From positions 43,004,801-43,068,800 of the forward strand of contig OX359247.1 in assembly GCA_947179485.1 (NCBI GenBank): a stretch of DNA of 64,000 nucleotides, read 5' to 3'. Position 1 is the first letter of the stretch. Every line of letters begins with the position of its first letter. Position numbers and translations under genes: made by a program. Positions 13,401 to 27,400 of this stretch are shown here, one piece after another. The notes beneath the pieces are model-generated. The model did no database searches. It was not told the DNA's origin and saw only the letters and a program-made list of their open reading frames with translations. The DNA is from Allacma fusca (Eukaryota > Arthropoda > Collembola > Symphypleona > Sminthuridae).

Positions 13401-14636
13401 ATGAAAGAACTTTTTTTCAAATTAGGGTAATAAAATAGTTACATCAAAATTCATAAAATGTGGGGTCAAATTCGTGGGAAGGATTAAAGGTCATGGGAAA
13501 GTTTTGATTAATGCAGGGATTTGTCTCACTATAAAGGAAATTGAGACTTCATAAAAACGTCCAACTTGGAAAGTCTGAGCGGAGTTAATTTGGAGCTATG
13601 TCTTTGAATAAGGTTTTCGCCCAAGTGCGGGAAATTTTGGTTTTAGCTCCAAGTTTTGGTGAAAGTTCGAGTCATTTTTAGAATGCTAGGCTGTTGCTTG
13701 GGTTGAGCTTCTAGGAAGATATTTTTTGTAATTTGGATCAAGTGCGTAGGTTTGGTTTAATTTAAATTTTTAAACATTTTTACCTTCGGAGATACATTTT
13801 GAAGTCATTTCAACGTGCGATTTTGAGTCAAGTTTCAAGGGAAGTTTTTTTATCTGAGTTTTTGAGTCCGGGCTCATTTTATTTAAGCCTGACTTCAGCT
13901 GATGGTTATTTATAAGTGAAGTTCTGGTAAATAAGTGATTCGAGTTTGAGGGGAACCTGTTAAGTTTGGAGTTAAGTTAGAGTCAGATGTGAATAATTAA
14001 AACTTGCATTTGATCTCATTTGAAATTAATATGTATTCAAGTCATAGTTGCGATTTAGGTTCAAACTGATTTGACAAGTTTACTCGAAATCTGATTCAAA
14101 TGAAAATCGTTAACTGTACTTTCACAAATTCTTTTGAAGGTGTGCTCTCTTGAAATTTCAAGTGTAGATATGCGATTTTAAATCCTATTATTAACTCTTG
14201 CAATGCATTCTGGTGTATTTGTGATGCTATAGCTCGTATCAATCCAGAGAAAGGAACCCACCTTCGTCATGAGACTGCTTCTAGACAGGGAAAATTCTGA
14301 GTGACACTAAGGTTTAGCATTTGAGAAAAAATCTTATTTTCCTAGGAAACCGAGGAAAGATTATTTAGTCGAGGGTTTCCTGGATGTTCTATTTTCTCCA
14401 AACAAATGCGACAATTCTGCTTCAGTCTGTCTTTTCTTTACCCACCTACGTGATGGAGGTTGACAGGATTTTTCTTTCCTCGGTGCACGTTCATATATTA
14501 ATCCGAGCAAGGGGATCTGTGTTGACATGGATGAAGAGCTTATACATGTCAAGCGTTAAACTTGTTATCCTCATCAAAGGCGTTGTCATAGTGCAGGAGA
14601 GTTTCCTTCTAATTTTTTTCTCTCCTTCGTACCTTC

Positions 14637-14640
<4 letters not shown>

Positions 14641-14669
<29 letters not shown>
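14641..14669. repeat. (CT)n microsatellite
   Basis: Uninterrupted CT run in noncoding sequence. Confidence 0.95.
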
Positions 14670-14671
<2 letters not shown>

Positions 14672-16217
14672 GTCTCTTGCTTCATCCCACATCTTGTAGA
14701 AATGCGAACCTTTTTTTTTGTAACCACTCTGGCACATGATGTAGATCTATATTTCCTCTAATTGTACGTGTGCACACATGAGGAGGGGAAGGACGATCAA
14801 AAAAGTTTTCTCATTACATTAAAAAGTTTTTTCAACATTGATTGCGTTCTCCAGGATCACAAGTTGGGATCAATTTCTGATTTCGATCCACACTCAAAAT
14901 TCCAAATGCTTCCTCCCATTTGTATTTTCATTTTCCGCCCATGACCTCCAGTCTTTTTAATTCCACACTGTTTCCCCGAGAAAAAATGTCTAGATATATA
15001 TTTTCGATTTGTACATTCGATCATAGTAATTACATTATATACTGAAAATAAACCCTTTTATATTGTTAGCAAAAACAAGGGCTCATTCCCAGAAGTTCCC
15101 TTTCAACCTGACCTCACAACCGAGAAGTTTACAATGTAATGAACTACGGCGGATTTTATCTACCATGAATATTTCCAAGGGTATGAGATCAAGAGTAATT
15201 ATTATACTGTTCTTGAAGCAGTAGAGGGTATGTAATTGTAACAGTTTCGGAAAGTATTTCCTTTATTTTAAAAAAGCGGTGTTTTTTTCAAAGAGTTTTT
15301 CTTAATTTACTACAGACACTTCACAAGCTTGAATTTCCATGAGCCAAGGAAATATTTTGCTAAACCCTTGGGGCTATTTGGGGGAAGTTAACTCGATAAA
15401 CTTCAAAGAAACTGATTTTACTTTGCGGAAGTGACTCAAACTTTACAAAATATGGGTTATTTTAAATTCAACCCGTGCATCTTCCGGTTACAAAACACAG
15501 CTTGCCTATGTGCATTTATTATTTAGGATGTGGGAATAATTTAAATAAATTGGTAATGTTTTTAGACGAGCACAGAAGCGGAAGAAGTAGTGCTACAGTA
15601 GGAGGAAGTTACAGTTGAGCTGAGGTTCATATAAAGTTTGATAAGTTCCTTTAAGAGGGTAATATGTGCATTGAAGTTGGTTCTACATCGGTTGCTCCTT
15701 GAAATGGTCATTCTTGAGACAAATATTTCCTAAAATTAGATCCAGTGGGTAGGAATTTCTTGAAGATTTTTTTCAGCTTGTCTTCCTAAAATTTGAATTT
15801 GTTTCAATCTGTGAAACGAATGACATCTAATTACTTCAACGCCATTTACAACTTTTCCTGGAGAATTCGCAATTTTAATCAATCAGATGTTGCGCCGTCA
15901 TGCTGGAAGCAGTGGGTGAAATTATGCAATACAATCAGAATTTCATGACAACAGCGTTGTATAAAATTCCTAACATCGTTTGTTGTTATTTGTTCAAATT
16001 GGTTCTTCGTCTCCTTTTTTATTCTTGGAATGAAATTACACCCATGTGATGAATAATTATTTAAAGTTTAATTTTTTTGTAGGTCAACCACGGGTTACGA
16101 AATATTTACCAACGCTTATTGCAGCCTTACTCGTGAGATGCACACAGCTATGCACTTATGTACATATAAAATCATATGTAAATATATTGGTAATAAAAGC
16201 TAGGTAGATAATTCATT

Positions 16218-16285
16218 CGCGCATGCGCAATGAAGCGAGAGCTGCCGAAGATCCGTACGCCATCTGTAGGAGTCCATTTTGGTGT
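16218..16285. promoter_or_regulatory. CpG-rich promoter-like patch (NRF1-like and YY1-like motifs)
   Basis: CGCGCATGCGCA at 16218-16229 fits the NRF1 consensus (YGCGCAYGCGCR) exactly. About 30 bp downstream, CGCCATCT at 16258-16265 fits the core of the YY1/Pho motif on the reverse strand. Both are CpG-containing in an otherwise AT-rich area. In animals these motifs are typical of TATA-less promoters. No coding exon follows closely, so this might be a distal receptor promoter, an unannotated noncoding transcript start, or a chance match. Confidence 0.3.
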
Positions 16286-16627
16286 CCAGTAGATGACAGT
16301 GATTTTGTCTCACTTACCATAAATGTACATTCAACTGCTCGAGTGTGTTTCTACTTAAAATACAAATTCTAATAAGCTTTAGCCATCTCCCTACAAATTT
16401 TGTGAAAATTGATTTTTTTCAAAAAATCCAGGACATTTATATTTACATTAAATTCCATCCCTGTGAGAAAAGTTGGCGCAAAAGCTTTGTGTAACTTATT
16501 CCCTTTTTACAGATCCTTGAGATCTTTCATCCCACATAAGACTTTGACACTCTCAGAGCCAAGGATCCCACAAGAAGTAATGTATATTTCTGCGAGTGAG
16601 CCCGCTCCAAAACCACAAGACATGGCG

Positions 16628-16641
16628 TTACATTAATGTAA
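16628..16641. repeat. 14-bp perfect palindrome
   Basis: TTACATTAATGTAA is its own reverse complement and is followed within 10 bp by a further CATTACATTATG copy of the same half-site. Confidence 0.7.
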
Positions 16642-16821
16642 TATGACATTACATTATGAGAGAGACCTTGACTGTCAGACATAACTATATACATGCTATA
16701 CATTGTAATAATTATATATCTCTTTGGATATAGCTAATGAATCTACAGGGAAGATGGGCTTTGAATGGATTTGATGATTAAAGCTGTTATGATTTATGAA
16801 TATTTAATAAATTAGAGCACT

Positions 16822-16835
16822 CTCAGAGCTCTGAG
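16822..16835. repeat. 14-bp perfect palindrome
   Basis: CTCAGAGCTCTGAG is its own reverse complement. It is the second palindrome within 200 bp. Confidence 0.7.
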
Positions 16836-18897
16836 GCCTCTCCACACTCCTTTCCCTATAAATGCCAAAAAGGGAAGGACACAGAGAGAGGGGGCTGGGT
16901 AGAGAAAGAGCCATCACATTATAAATTATTTCTAATCCCATGCACTTAGTTTAATGAAGCCTCTATTCAAATTTCCCAATAATAATGCGTGGAGGCTGAG
17001 GAGCCAAATGTCAACGGAACAATCGGGCATTTATTAATTTCAGCATTCCATCTTCTCCCTTCGTGCTTCTGCATAGTTGAGCCCCTGGATGCTCTATACT
17101 CATCTATACAGTACTTTCTCTTTATAGGAGCAACCTTATTAGGATCAAAAATTTACTTTTGAGACTTCATACTTTTATTTTTAAAAAATTCAGCATTCTT
17201 CTGTCAATGGTGGTAACTCACCCAAATACCTTTTGTTATTAGTTCCACAGAGAACTATAGTCATTATGAGATCTTTTAAAATAGGAGGGTCCTGTACACA
17301 CATTGTAAATGTATAAAGTCCTATCTACCGCATCTTCCTTTACGCATCCCAAATTTCTTTCCGCAACTCCCTTACAAAAGTATATGGATTACCATCAAAA
17401 CACATTCAATCCTCACCATTGCTCCAAGTGTCCCTTTCAAATCATCAATTATTATGTTGGCCAAACTCCAGAGTAAATTTGGTTTTGAGGGAAAACTTTC
17501 TCTCCGTTAGGAAATTAGTGTTGTTAGATGGTTACTATACGAGGAGGGCTGGGGAGAAAAAAGTTGAAACAAATCGAATGGTAACTTTTGACCGTGTCAA
17601 ATTTCACAAAACAACGGAGGCAAATCCATTTAGGAAAGCATACAATTGTAAAGAGTCAAAGAGAGAAAGTAAATTTTGGAGAGAGAGAGAGAAAGGTGAG
17701 GAAAGTTAATACCCAGTGGGAGAGAGAGAGACATAAAGAGTCAACCTGCCAAGCATGTCAGGGGATGGAAATGTATTGACAGAGTCAAAGTATAAGCAAA
17801 CAAGGATGAATGTCAGACATTTCCCTCCAAAAACTCACACCCACACACACATACATACATACACACACTTGTGTAATTAAATATTCCTCACGCCTTTTCT
17901 TTCCTCCCTTTTGTTGGTCTTGTGTGCCCAAGTGATAACAGAAAACTTGATGTAGCGCGGGTGTTGCATGTTTTTTATGTAAACTTTTTCCCCCAGAGTT
18001 TTCCGCTTCCCAAAGAGCAAAACCAGGGACAAAACTCTCTTTCGGAAAAGTTTCCAATTTTTGCATACTTTTTTCCCTCCCTTTCTTCAGTGGAGGGATT
18101 CTAAACTTACAACAATTAGTGAGGAATACGTAGAAGAGGTTCATATAAAAGGTGTTTTTTATTCCTTAGTTCGAAGTTTCGGAGGGGAAAGTTCATTGCC
18201 ATTGTAAACAAAATACGCGTGTGTTGATACCCCGCATGTGTTCACAGCTTTTGTGAAATACATCTGCATATTGTATGGTATCATTGAGAGCATGCCAAGG
18301 AGGAGAGAATTATGACTCTTGCATTGGTTTCATCTTAGGAGAAAAATTTCAAAAAGAAATCGGGAGTTGTTTGTTCACTGGGAAAGAATTTATCTTGCTG
18401 AGAAAACCCTTGATAATGGGGTATGTATCTTATAGCCAGAGTCAATTGTACGTTTCTTTACAGTCGATAAACAATCCAAAATCAAGGAAACTTTAATGGG
18501 CATCGGATAATGTGGACTTCAAGTTCAGAAACGAACGTATTGCTGCGACTAAATGGTCCGGAAAAAATACGTTTGATGGAAGTATAGTTTTCATTATTTT
18601 AGGATATCGCAATTTTAGTTGAACTTGAAATGTCTTTGAGTGTAGGGATACAATTGAACTAGAGATAAATGTTAAGGCCAAACCCAGGGATATGGATTTT
18701 GGTAACAAATCCATTAAGCAGTACTTGACCCAAAACTCACACAAGCGTAATGCTTAGAATAATTTATATGGTCTGGATGTTAATCTGGCCAATGAATATT
18801 TTCTGAACTAAAGCTTAACTGAAAATTGGCTCAAGTTTTGTCTTTCGATGATTCAAATTTGACTGAAATTTAATTTGGATTTTTTAAAAATTTTATT

Positions 18898-18985
18898 ACA
18901 AATTGATCTAGATTTGGTAAAAAATTGACCTGGATTTCACTAAAATTTGAACTGAATTTAACTAAAATTTGATCCAGATTCGACT
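18898..18985. repeat. 22-bp tandem repeat, four copies
   Basis: Four head-to-tail 22-bp units begin at 18898, 18920, 18942 and 18964, with consensus close to AAAATTTGAYCTRGATTT followed by a variable last four bases. One or two more diverged units can be seen upstream from about 18853. Copies differ at several positions, so the array is old. Confidence 0.8.
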
Positions 18986-19760
18986 TTGACTAGTAATCAG
19001 AGAGTTAATTACCTAACATTGACCGAACGATAAAGTAGTCCTGGTTCCAACTTACCCCTTGCAAACTTTCCCCGACTGAGAGTAATTCACCGAAAAAAAG
19101 ATGAACTTGACCTTGAACCCATTCCACCAATGGACAGCACCCTCCTCAAGGTACAACATTGTCTAGGAAAGAAGTTACAAATTAACAATAACAAAATGTA
19201 AAGAATAACCTCAAGGAATACTTAATCCTCAATAGTTGTCAAGGCCAAGACAGCCAACTTTCTCCTGCAAGTTAATTTTCAAAAGAGAGATGCTCCGAAG
19301 ATACGAAAACATGTGAAGTGTAATGAAGACGCTGGATTTTGGTAAGAATCCTTAAAAATTGTGGGAAGGGTTAATCTATGGAGATTGAAATGTGTGGAGA
19401 AGTTAATGTGCCTGATATATGGATAAGGAAGGGCTGGAAGGAGTGGATGTGTGCGTCGACGTCATTTATGTTTAAGGAGGCTGCTGTGATGTGGAAGGAA
19501 AATGCTCCTGCTCTCTCCCTCCGCCAGCAACACTCTTTCCCTCTCACTTGCTCTCCGCTCTCTCCAGACTGCAGTAGGAACTTTATTTTTGGGAGAGGAA
19601 AAAATCTCCCGCAAGCTCTCAGTTCTTCACCAGACACCTCCGGCTCTTGAGGAATGATCGTGTGCGAGGGGAAGGTACGAGTGAAAGTTGGAGAAAGTAC
19701 AGAGGATTTTTCCATATCCTAGGAATAAATCTCATTTGGTAACATTATAAGGCCGGCAGA

Positions 19761-20307
19761 ATGTCCGGAGGGTATTATTTTTTAAGGACGTTCAACAACC
19801 CCGAGCCCTGGAACCGCCTGTCGAGTAATAAGGTTGAGTGGAGTTTCCTAAATAATGCATCCGATTATTCCTCCCCTGGAGGAACCTCAGACTATGAGAG
19901 TGGAAGTGGAGGCGGGAGTCATTTATCCATTCAGTTTGGAAGTGATCATCATTTCGAGAGTAGCTCCGTCCTTCCCACCAGTGTCATGGAGGTGGTCGTG
20001 GGGGACGATCAGGGTAGTGACAGAGGGTCGGAGACCATCCAAGATGGAACGAACGCTTTCAACGTGTCCTGGGTCTCCGTCATCCTCATGGCATTTCTGG
20101 TTATTGTCACCATTGTGGGCAATGTGCTCGTGTGTCTTTCCGTCATTTTAGTGAGGAAGCTTCGAAAGCCGCAGAATTACCTTCTGGTTAGTTTGGCCAC
20201 TTCGGACCTCTTCGTCGCCCTCTTTGTCATGCCATTTGCCATCCTTGTCGAGTTTTACCAGAGCCATTGGCCACTCAATGCTGGGCTGTGCGATTTATGG
20301 GTGTCAG
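19761..20307 (+). CDS. 5-HT1-type receptor exon 1 (N-terminus, TM1, TM2, start of TM3)
   Basis: The exon codes for residues 1-182 plus one base. It carries an unusually Ser/Gly-rich extracellular N-terminus, GNVLVC in TM1 and [20 protein letters not shown] through TM2. The donor G|GTGAGT is strong (phase 1). Reading on into the intron would stop within five codons. Confidence 0.9.
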
Positions 20308-23300
20308 GTGAGTCCTCCTAATTTTCACGTATTTTTAAATATAAATAATTACATCTAATAATAAGTGTTTCGATTCAGATTTGAAATTCCCTTGTGAAAA
20401 TCAGAATTTATAAATTGCAATGTAGACGTTTAAATAATATTTAACACTATGATGCTAAAATACGGCACTCCATTTACACGTTAACTTTATTCATCCTATA
20501 ATTTATTTAAATATTTGCTATCTAGGGCAATGTGAGATCGAATTTCAGACGCAAAAATTTCAGACGGCGTTTTACAAAACCTGATTTCCGAAATTTCCAA
20601 TAATTCAAGTAAAGTCATACAATTTAAAAACAAAAAGTTTCAAGAAAATTCGAATTTTCAAAATTTAATAAAATTTTTATTCAAATAATATCAAAAAAAG
20701 ACTTTTTCAAAGTTTTTCAAGGAAAATTTTGATTCATTGAAAATTAAAAACACTGGGTTTGAAATAAAACTCTTGACATTTAAGGAGAATTTAGTGCATG
20801 ATTCAAAATTAATTTTTTTTAAGTATTTCAAAATTAGTGACTTGAAACAAATTAGACAGAAAGTATAATAGTTATTGAAAATCCGAAACTTTCAAAATTT
20901 TAAACACGGCTGAGAAACTTAAAAATTCTTAGTTAGTAATAAATTTGAACAAGATTGAAAAGAAAAAAAGAAAACTAAGAAAATCAGAAATAGAATTCCA
21001 AATTAAATTAAATTTGTAAAATTCCCCTAAATGTGCATTTGAGTAATAGAGAAAAAAGAGAAACTAAAATAAGGGTTTAGAACCAAAATGTCTAAAGTAA
21101 AAGTGAGGAAGATCAGTATGATTCAAAATTCCAAAGGAGCAATAAAACAAGAATACTCGTCCTTTCCATAAATCTCCCTCCCCATTGTTCGTCCCACCTA
21201 ATTTCTCTAACACAGTGAACTTTTCCAATAAGAGCACCCTAAAAGCCACAAAGTTTGACTCTTAACATGGAATGCTGTTGCAAAGAGGGAAAAATAACAT
21301 TGGGGTAATTGACAATGTGTCTCAAAATTAAAGCCACTAACAATAAGCAAAAGAGCTCTTATAGAATGTGATCCCTTCCAGAGCTCGTACAAGTCCCCTG
21401 TAGTAGATTAGCCCGTATATATCTATGGATGTAGTGCAAAAAATAAAAGAAACTTTCACTTCTCCCCACCAAACACTAAAACTAAGAGGGAGAGCTGATG
21501 GATGATAAATAACCTGTCACACTCCATAAGGCTCCCACAAAAGGCTGAGTGAAGAAATAGCCAATTTCCTGTTAGACATGTCCCGGTAACGGCATCAAGG
21601 CAGAAGTACTAAATGGTACTTCTTTTCTAACAACAAGGTGATAAATGCTTGCTTCAAGGGAAATTGCATAAGCAATGAGCCTTACTCGAAGAATGTAAGC
21701 TTCTGGAAATATCTCCATGTGGAGAGGCAATCTCCTTGAATTTTTAAAGTGTAATGGTGTGAGTGTAAAAGTTAAGGAAAGTCAGGCCCAGCTCCATGAA
21801 GTTAAACTTGTAGCTTTATAGACAGTTAAAGTGAAAGTTATAGAACGTTGAGGCCCAAGCTAGGGAACGTTAAAGCAAGAGGAGCTACAGAAAATGTTGA
21901 ATCTTCAGCTGGAGAAGGTTAGAGAAAGTCCTATAACAATTTAAAGGAAGTCAAAGCAAAAGCAACTGAAGCACATGTTCCTGACTCTCCTTTCCCCACG
22001 AGTTAAAAATTACAGCCCTGGAAAAACATTCCGTACTTATTTTTCTCGAGAGAAGAATAGTAAGCGAAAATTTTAGAAAAAGAAATTGGGGGGAAAGTAC
22101 CTAGGGCTTATGCAGAAAGAAATCCCTGGAGGAATACGTTGAAAGAATTACTCCCTCCAATTGAGAGACTATATACATATATATACGAAAGGCACTGCTG
22201 ACCTTCATTGACCAACCCCAGGGGATAGAGAAAATTGCCATGAATTAAAAACCTTATCGCATTGATCTATTCGAGAGCAATCGTTTTTACTCAATCTCAT
22301 CCTTTCCTCGAGGAGAGAAAAGAAGAGAGAAAGAGAAATCCGAGGCAGGGGAAGAGAGAAAGCAAAGGAAATATCATTGGGACTTATATGTGTGGATGTC
22401 TGTGTGTCCGCTCTGAATCTGAAGAATAGCTTCGGAATAGTGAAAGCCCCGTGAATGAGCTGTATCATCCGAGAAGTTGCTCAATCCTGCCCTCCAGACT
22501 TTCTCTCTAGGATATAGGAATAGCTCCTTTACTCAATTGAATGACAAGCCTAAGTAGACTCAAATCCTCTTGAGGTCTCACACTTGAACGTTGGAAAAAC
22601 TCGGATATTTCTTTGTAATCTCATCTTAAGCTCCAACCACTTCAACTCTTCCCTTTTACTTTTCACATATCCATCTCTCCGACAAAAATTTATCAGGATT
22701 TTCCCCAACGATATTTTCTCCCCTGCCCCTCATAATTGTTCCGTCCTTTCTATATATTTTTTTTATCATGTCCTTTCTCTTCCTTTCAATTCTCCACTCC
22801 TACGATGTATACAGGAATCTCTTCTTATCAGAGCATCCCTGAAGAATTCAAAGCTCGGGAGGTGCCCAAGCCCTGTAGGTATGAAAATGTCACTTTTGTC
22901 AGTTCAATTTTTTTCTCGACATTAATCTATTAAGTATTTCCCACTCGTAGGACAGGATTTCAAGAAATTCTTTCAAAATCCGGGTGAAAGTATCTATTTT
23001 TACACCAAGGGTTTTGTAGCACGGACAATGTTTTTTTCCTACTTATTCTTAGCCGGTGTCCTGTCCCAAAGCATATAAATATTTTATACTGAAGTTTTTC
23101 CTGTATCACACTCCAGTCTTTTTATTAGAAATTTCTTAATTATTTAAATATGCACAGAGCATGGATACAGCAGATCTTTTCTTTCTACCAAGATTTTTTT
23201 TGTAGAGAGATTGTGCTCTTTAAATTGTAAATATTTTTTGTATTTAACACTAAAAATGTATTTATCATAATGAAAAATAGAAAGAGAAAATTCCTCCAAA

Positions 23301-24403
23301 ATTTTGTTTCAAAAGAGAAAGCACTAAAAATCAGAGGGATGTTCCTCATAGCGTGAAAGTACTTTACCTGAAATTTATATATTGATTTTTTCCGGGATGC
23401 TAGAGATAGCTCAATCTTCGATGTAAGTAATTCTACTGGGGAAAATCTACCCCTTCAATTTTTATGTTATAGAATTCCCGGAACCTTGAATTGATACAGT
23501 GTTCTCTCGATATCAAGACCTTGAATTTATAAGAGGATTTTATCTGCTATAATTTAGCTGGAGAAAGTTTTTTAAGGTATACCCGCTCATGTTGTTTTTT
23601 AAAGGTATTTGTATGAGCTGTATTTCCTTACAAAAGCAAGAAATATCTTACAAATAAAATTCTACTTACTTTAGGGGAGCTTCTTTAAAGATACGGTTGT
23701 TTATAGAGTACGCGGATGGTACAACTTCTAATTGTAAGTATTTGTCCAGCTTTTCAAAGTATTCTGAATGAATTTTTTTTGCTCTGAGATAAGTAAGAAA
23801 CGATAGTTTTTAGTTTTGAACTTTTCTACCGATTTTTGAACTGTCAGGATTTTTTTCTTTCGGAGAAAGGGAATCTCCAATTGAAAAGTAGCAAGATCTT
23901 AAGGCTCCCCTGCTGGAGTTACTCTCATTCTTATTTTTTTCCTGGGGCTTAATCCGTGAGCACGGAGTTCGTAGCAGAAGCGTTCTGGTCATTATTGCTT
24001 TTTTCCTATTGGAGATAGGATTTATATGTTTTCGCTCTGCTTTCTCCGAATTATATACTTTCCCTGAATTTTGATACTTTCTCTTACTTTCCCCTTTAAA
24101 AATCAACCCTTTTATTCCCACTTGCTATTTAAGTCACAAGTGAAAGTTAGTGAAAGCAAAAGGGAAGTCGGTGAAAGCGAGGAAGGGAAAGTGTAGGATG
24201 AATTGCAATGTCTGTATTGTATTTGTATATAGGAAGAGCACGGAGTCTCTAGAAACTCAACAGAGTTGCTTCTTCATTTGAAAAGAGAATCTTCATCAAG
24301 AGGCTTTTGGAGTCCATGAAGGATTTCCTTTTACGTTTCTCCGCCCCTCTCTTTTGATACTCTTCTATTTCCCCTCTCACAGGTTTTCACTCACGGGGCT
24401 CAG

Positions 24404-24434
<31 letters not shown>

Positions 24435-27400
24435 TGGAATTTTATTGAAAAGTCATTGGGAGGATTAGGGGAGGAAATTAGCTGAGATGGAAGATTTTCC
24501 TTCTGATTAATAATAATAATAATATGATTAGCTCCGTAAAACACATATGTAGAAAATTAGCGGGAAATATTATACTTCCCACAACGGCCTGTCCGACCTT
24601 TGTAGGGATTCCTCATTTATGGGAGAGAAAGTATTTGGAAAATTTGAAAGAGAAAATTAAATCTCCCAGGATCTCTTTTCAATGCGGGGAAAGAAGTCGA
24701 GGATCCGAGATTGAATTTCCATATTCTCAATTACGACTCAGCAAAAGTAACACATGCATATAATCTATCTCCATTCAAGCTCCTTTACAGGATGGGGCTC
24801 CTTGTATGGAAATTTAAATGAGATAATTTTTCTGGGAATAATCCAGTTTTCTCCAATATCCTTTTAATACTTTGTATTATGTGTGGAAACCCAGCCTGGT
24901 TCTGTTGGAAGGCTACAGTCTTTTTAGAACTCCTAACCCTTTTAGCCTCCGACGTGATCTTTATAATGGCTTCCAGAATTTACCCTCCATATATGTAAAT
25001 GTACACATGTGTATGTATGTACATATGCACGTTGGTATGCTAAAAGTCAGATTTTCAAAGTTAACTTTTAATGATGTTATTATGTCATGCCTTGTAAAGA
25101 CTCCCAGGAAGAATCTTTACTTCAGATGAGGAAGCCAGTGAGCGAGATTAGTTTCCTTTTTTATAGTCGCTTCATATTACAAATCACAAAGTTATAAAAA
25201 CTGACTGATCCTTTTACACTACATTATCGACTTTATTAAGGGGTTTTTTAAATGGCTTTAAAAGCCGGAGCTAATTGTGAGACTCAACTAAGTAGAAACA
25301 ATAATAATTACATAATTACGTAAGATGACCTTAATTATTTACCACCCTGCCCTAGACGTTATGAAGGAGTAGCTTATAAAATGCTTGATTTCCCGTTTGT
25401 AGTAAATTTAATTCCGAATTTTCTAAAATTTACTTTATTCACCTGGATAAATATTTGTGGCCACAGAGACGTGAAGCAAAATCGGTTTCCAAGAATGTCA
25501 ATTTCTTATTTTTTATTGTCATCCACAATTTTTTCTGAAAATAATTTAACGTTATATTGTAAGGAGTGTACTAGGGTTAATGAAAAACTGTTTTAGGTCT
25601 CTACGTCGAGAATTGTGGACGACTGAAATAGACAGGGAGTAAGGTTGGAGAAATTTTGTTGTAGGATTAATACCGAATGTGGAGAGGAAATCATTTCTAA
25701 TGTTATAATTTTATAATAGTAGACCTGGTACTTATTCAATTTTATTGAGACTCATTTTCGTCAATAAGTCTTAAAAATTGAGGCCACAGCATCCAAAATT
25801 ACTCCATTATAAAATGACATCAGATATTCTTCCTCTGCATTTTCTTCAAATGTGTCACTCGTGCAGAATTTATCCAGCGTTCCTCCCTCGCGTCCGCAAT
25901 TTTCAAATTAATGATCTATCAAATCACTCTCCATGTACATAGCTCATAAATTTTCTCACAAATCAATGAACTTTTGAAATTTCGAAAATTTGTGGCCATA
26001 AATTTTGGTCACGGGCAACATGCACTCCTTTTGGAGCCTTCTACTTTCAGGACGTTTTTGTCACGGGCCGGCAAAATTCCGATTTTTGTATTATGGTGTT
26101 TTCTGTTGGCGGATTCAAATTTTGAAAAATTACTGCCGGGTTAAAACTAGTAGGGCACCATTTGTACCAAGTACCGACGGGAAATATAATTATGTGTTAT
26201 ATATTACGCTCACCTAGTACTGGTTACCGGAAGAAACTTTGCTGTATTGTGGTAGACGAAAAGGGATGCCCAACTTTGACAATTAAATGTCCAGGGAACT
26301 AAGGAGTTGGTCATTGGGTTTGTATTTCACATAAAAAGTACGCTTTGATAGTTATCCTCTGCAGGGCTTATAACAGGGCTAACTTCATTTGACTTTTCTT
26401 CTCCAGAAAGTTCCTTAGCATGCTGGCCACAAAAGTTAGTAATGAAACTCTTGTGCTGGAATGTTGTGACTAGAAGACATTGTCATTGAGGTGTTGTTAA
26501 TTTTGATGTTGTAATGTCTTTAGTGAAAAATGCAGATGACCGGTGCTCCGTCATATCCTAAGAATAAATATTACATAATAATTTACAGTGTTCAACTTTT
26601 GTGCTTACATTTCAAGAGTTCTAATAAGTCACACAAAATTTCATGTGGATTACAAACTTTGTCGTGTACGTATAGCACGTGTAGCAAGTAGCAACATAAT
26701 AGAAATTTCTAAGATATTTAATATTGCAGTTGATCTTTCCTATCATACATATTTATCCACACAAGTCGTCTCCAACTTGAGCAATAAATGCATATGCAAG
26801 GCTTCTACCAGTAAATACAACATTGTAAGAAAAGCATTCAAAGTTGAGCATCAACTTCACCCATAGTTTCTAAAGCCTTAACTTCTCACACGAATTTGGC
26901 CCCATACATACGTCATCTGCACAAAGCTCAGACTCAAAATAAAACTTGACCTTGCAAAAAATAAATTTCCTCGAATTTTGAAATTACTTTGAATCAATCC
27001 GGGAAATCCCAGGTTTTAAATAAAAGTCTCAATTCTTGATTCCGATCTTGTCAACCATATCGACAATTTAGCCTAAATTTGGTCGAGGCCAGGATTGGAG
27101 TATGTACTTGCTTAAATATACAAGGGTGACGGAGTGTGCAGACATAATTAGCCTAATAAATGTTTCGAGCTTGCAGAATCAAAACTATAGGCAATAAAAT
27201 GAAGAGATTGGTGGAAGAAAATTGAAGTGCGTTTGTATCGCCTAAATGACTTCCGAACGGCGCTCTGTCTAATTACAAGGTTGAAAAGTGCCGGGCACTG
27301 CCGAGACAAAGAAGACAAAGGGAATTACAAGGGCAAATGTTTAATTTAAGAGTGAAGTAATTCGATTTCCTTCCAGAGCTATACCCGTGCTCTCTCCCAT

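Larger units (their letters stand above)
1341..19760. other. Gene-poor region upstream of the 5-HT1-type receptor
   Basis: About 18 kb without a recognisable gene. Open frames here are up to about 145 codons but are not conserved-looking, often run through microsatellites or overlap on opposite strands, and none shows a family motif. The region does hold (CA)n, (GT)n, (CCT)n and (CT)n microsatellites, several perfect palindromes, a pentanucleotide GAACT run near 8.04 kb, a 22-bp tandem repeat at 18.9 kb and a CpG-rich patch at 16.22 kb. It may contain 5' untranslated exons and control elements of the receptor, which cannot be located by eye. Confidence 0.5.
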
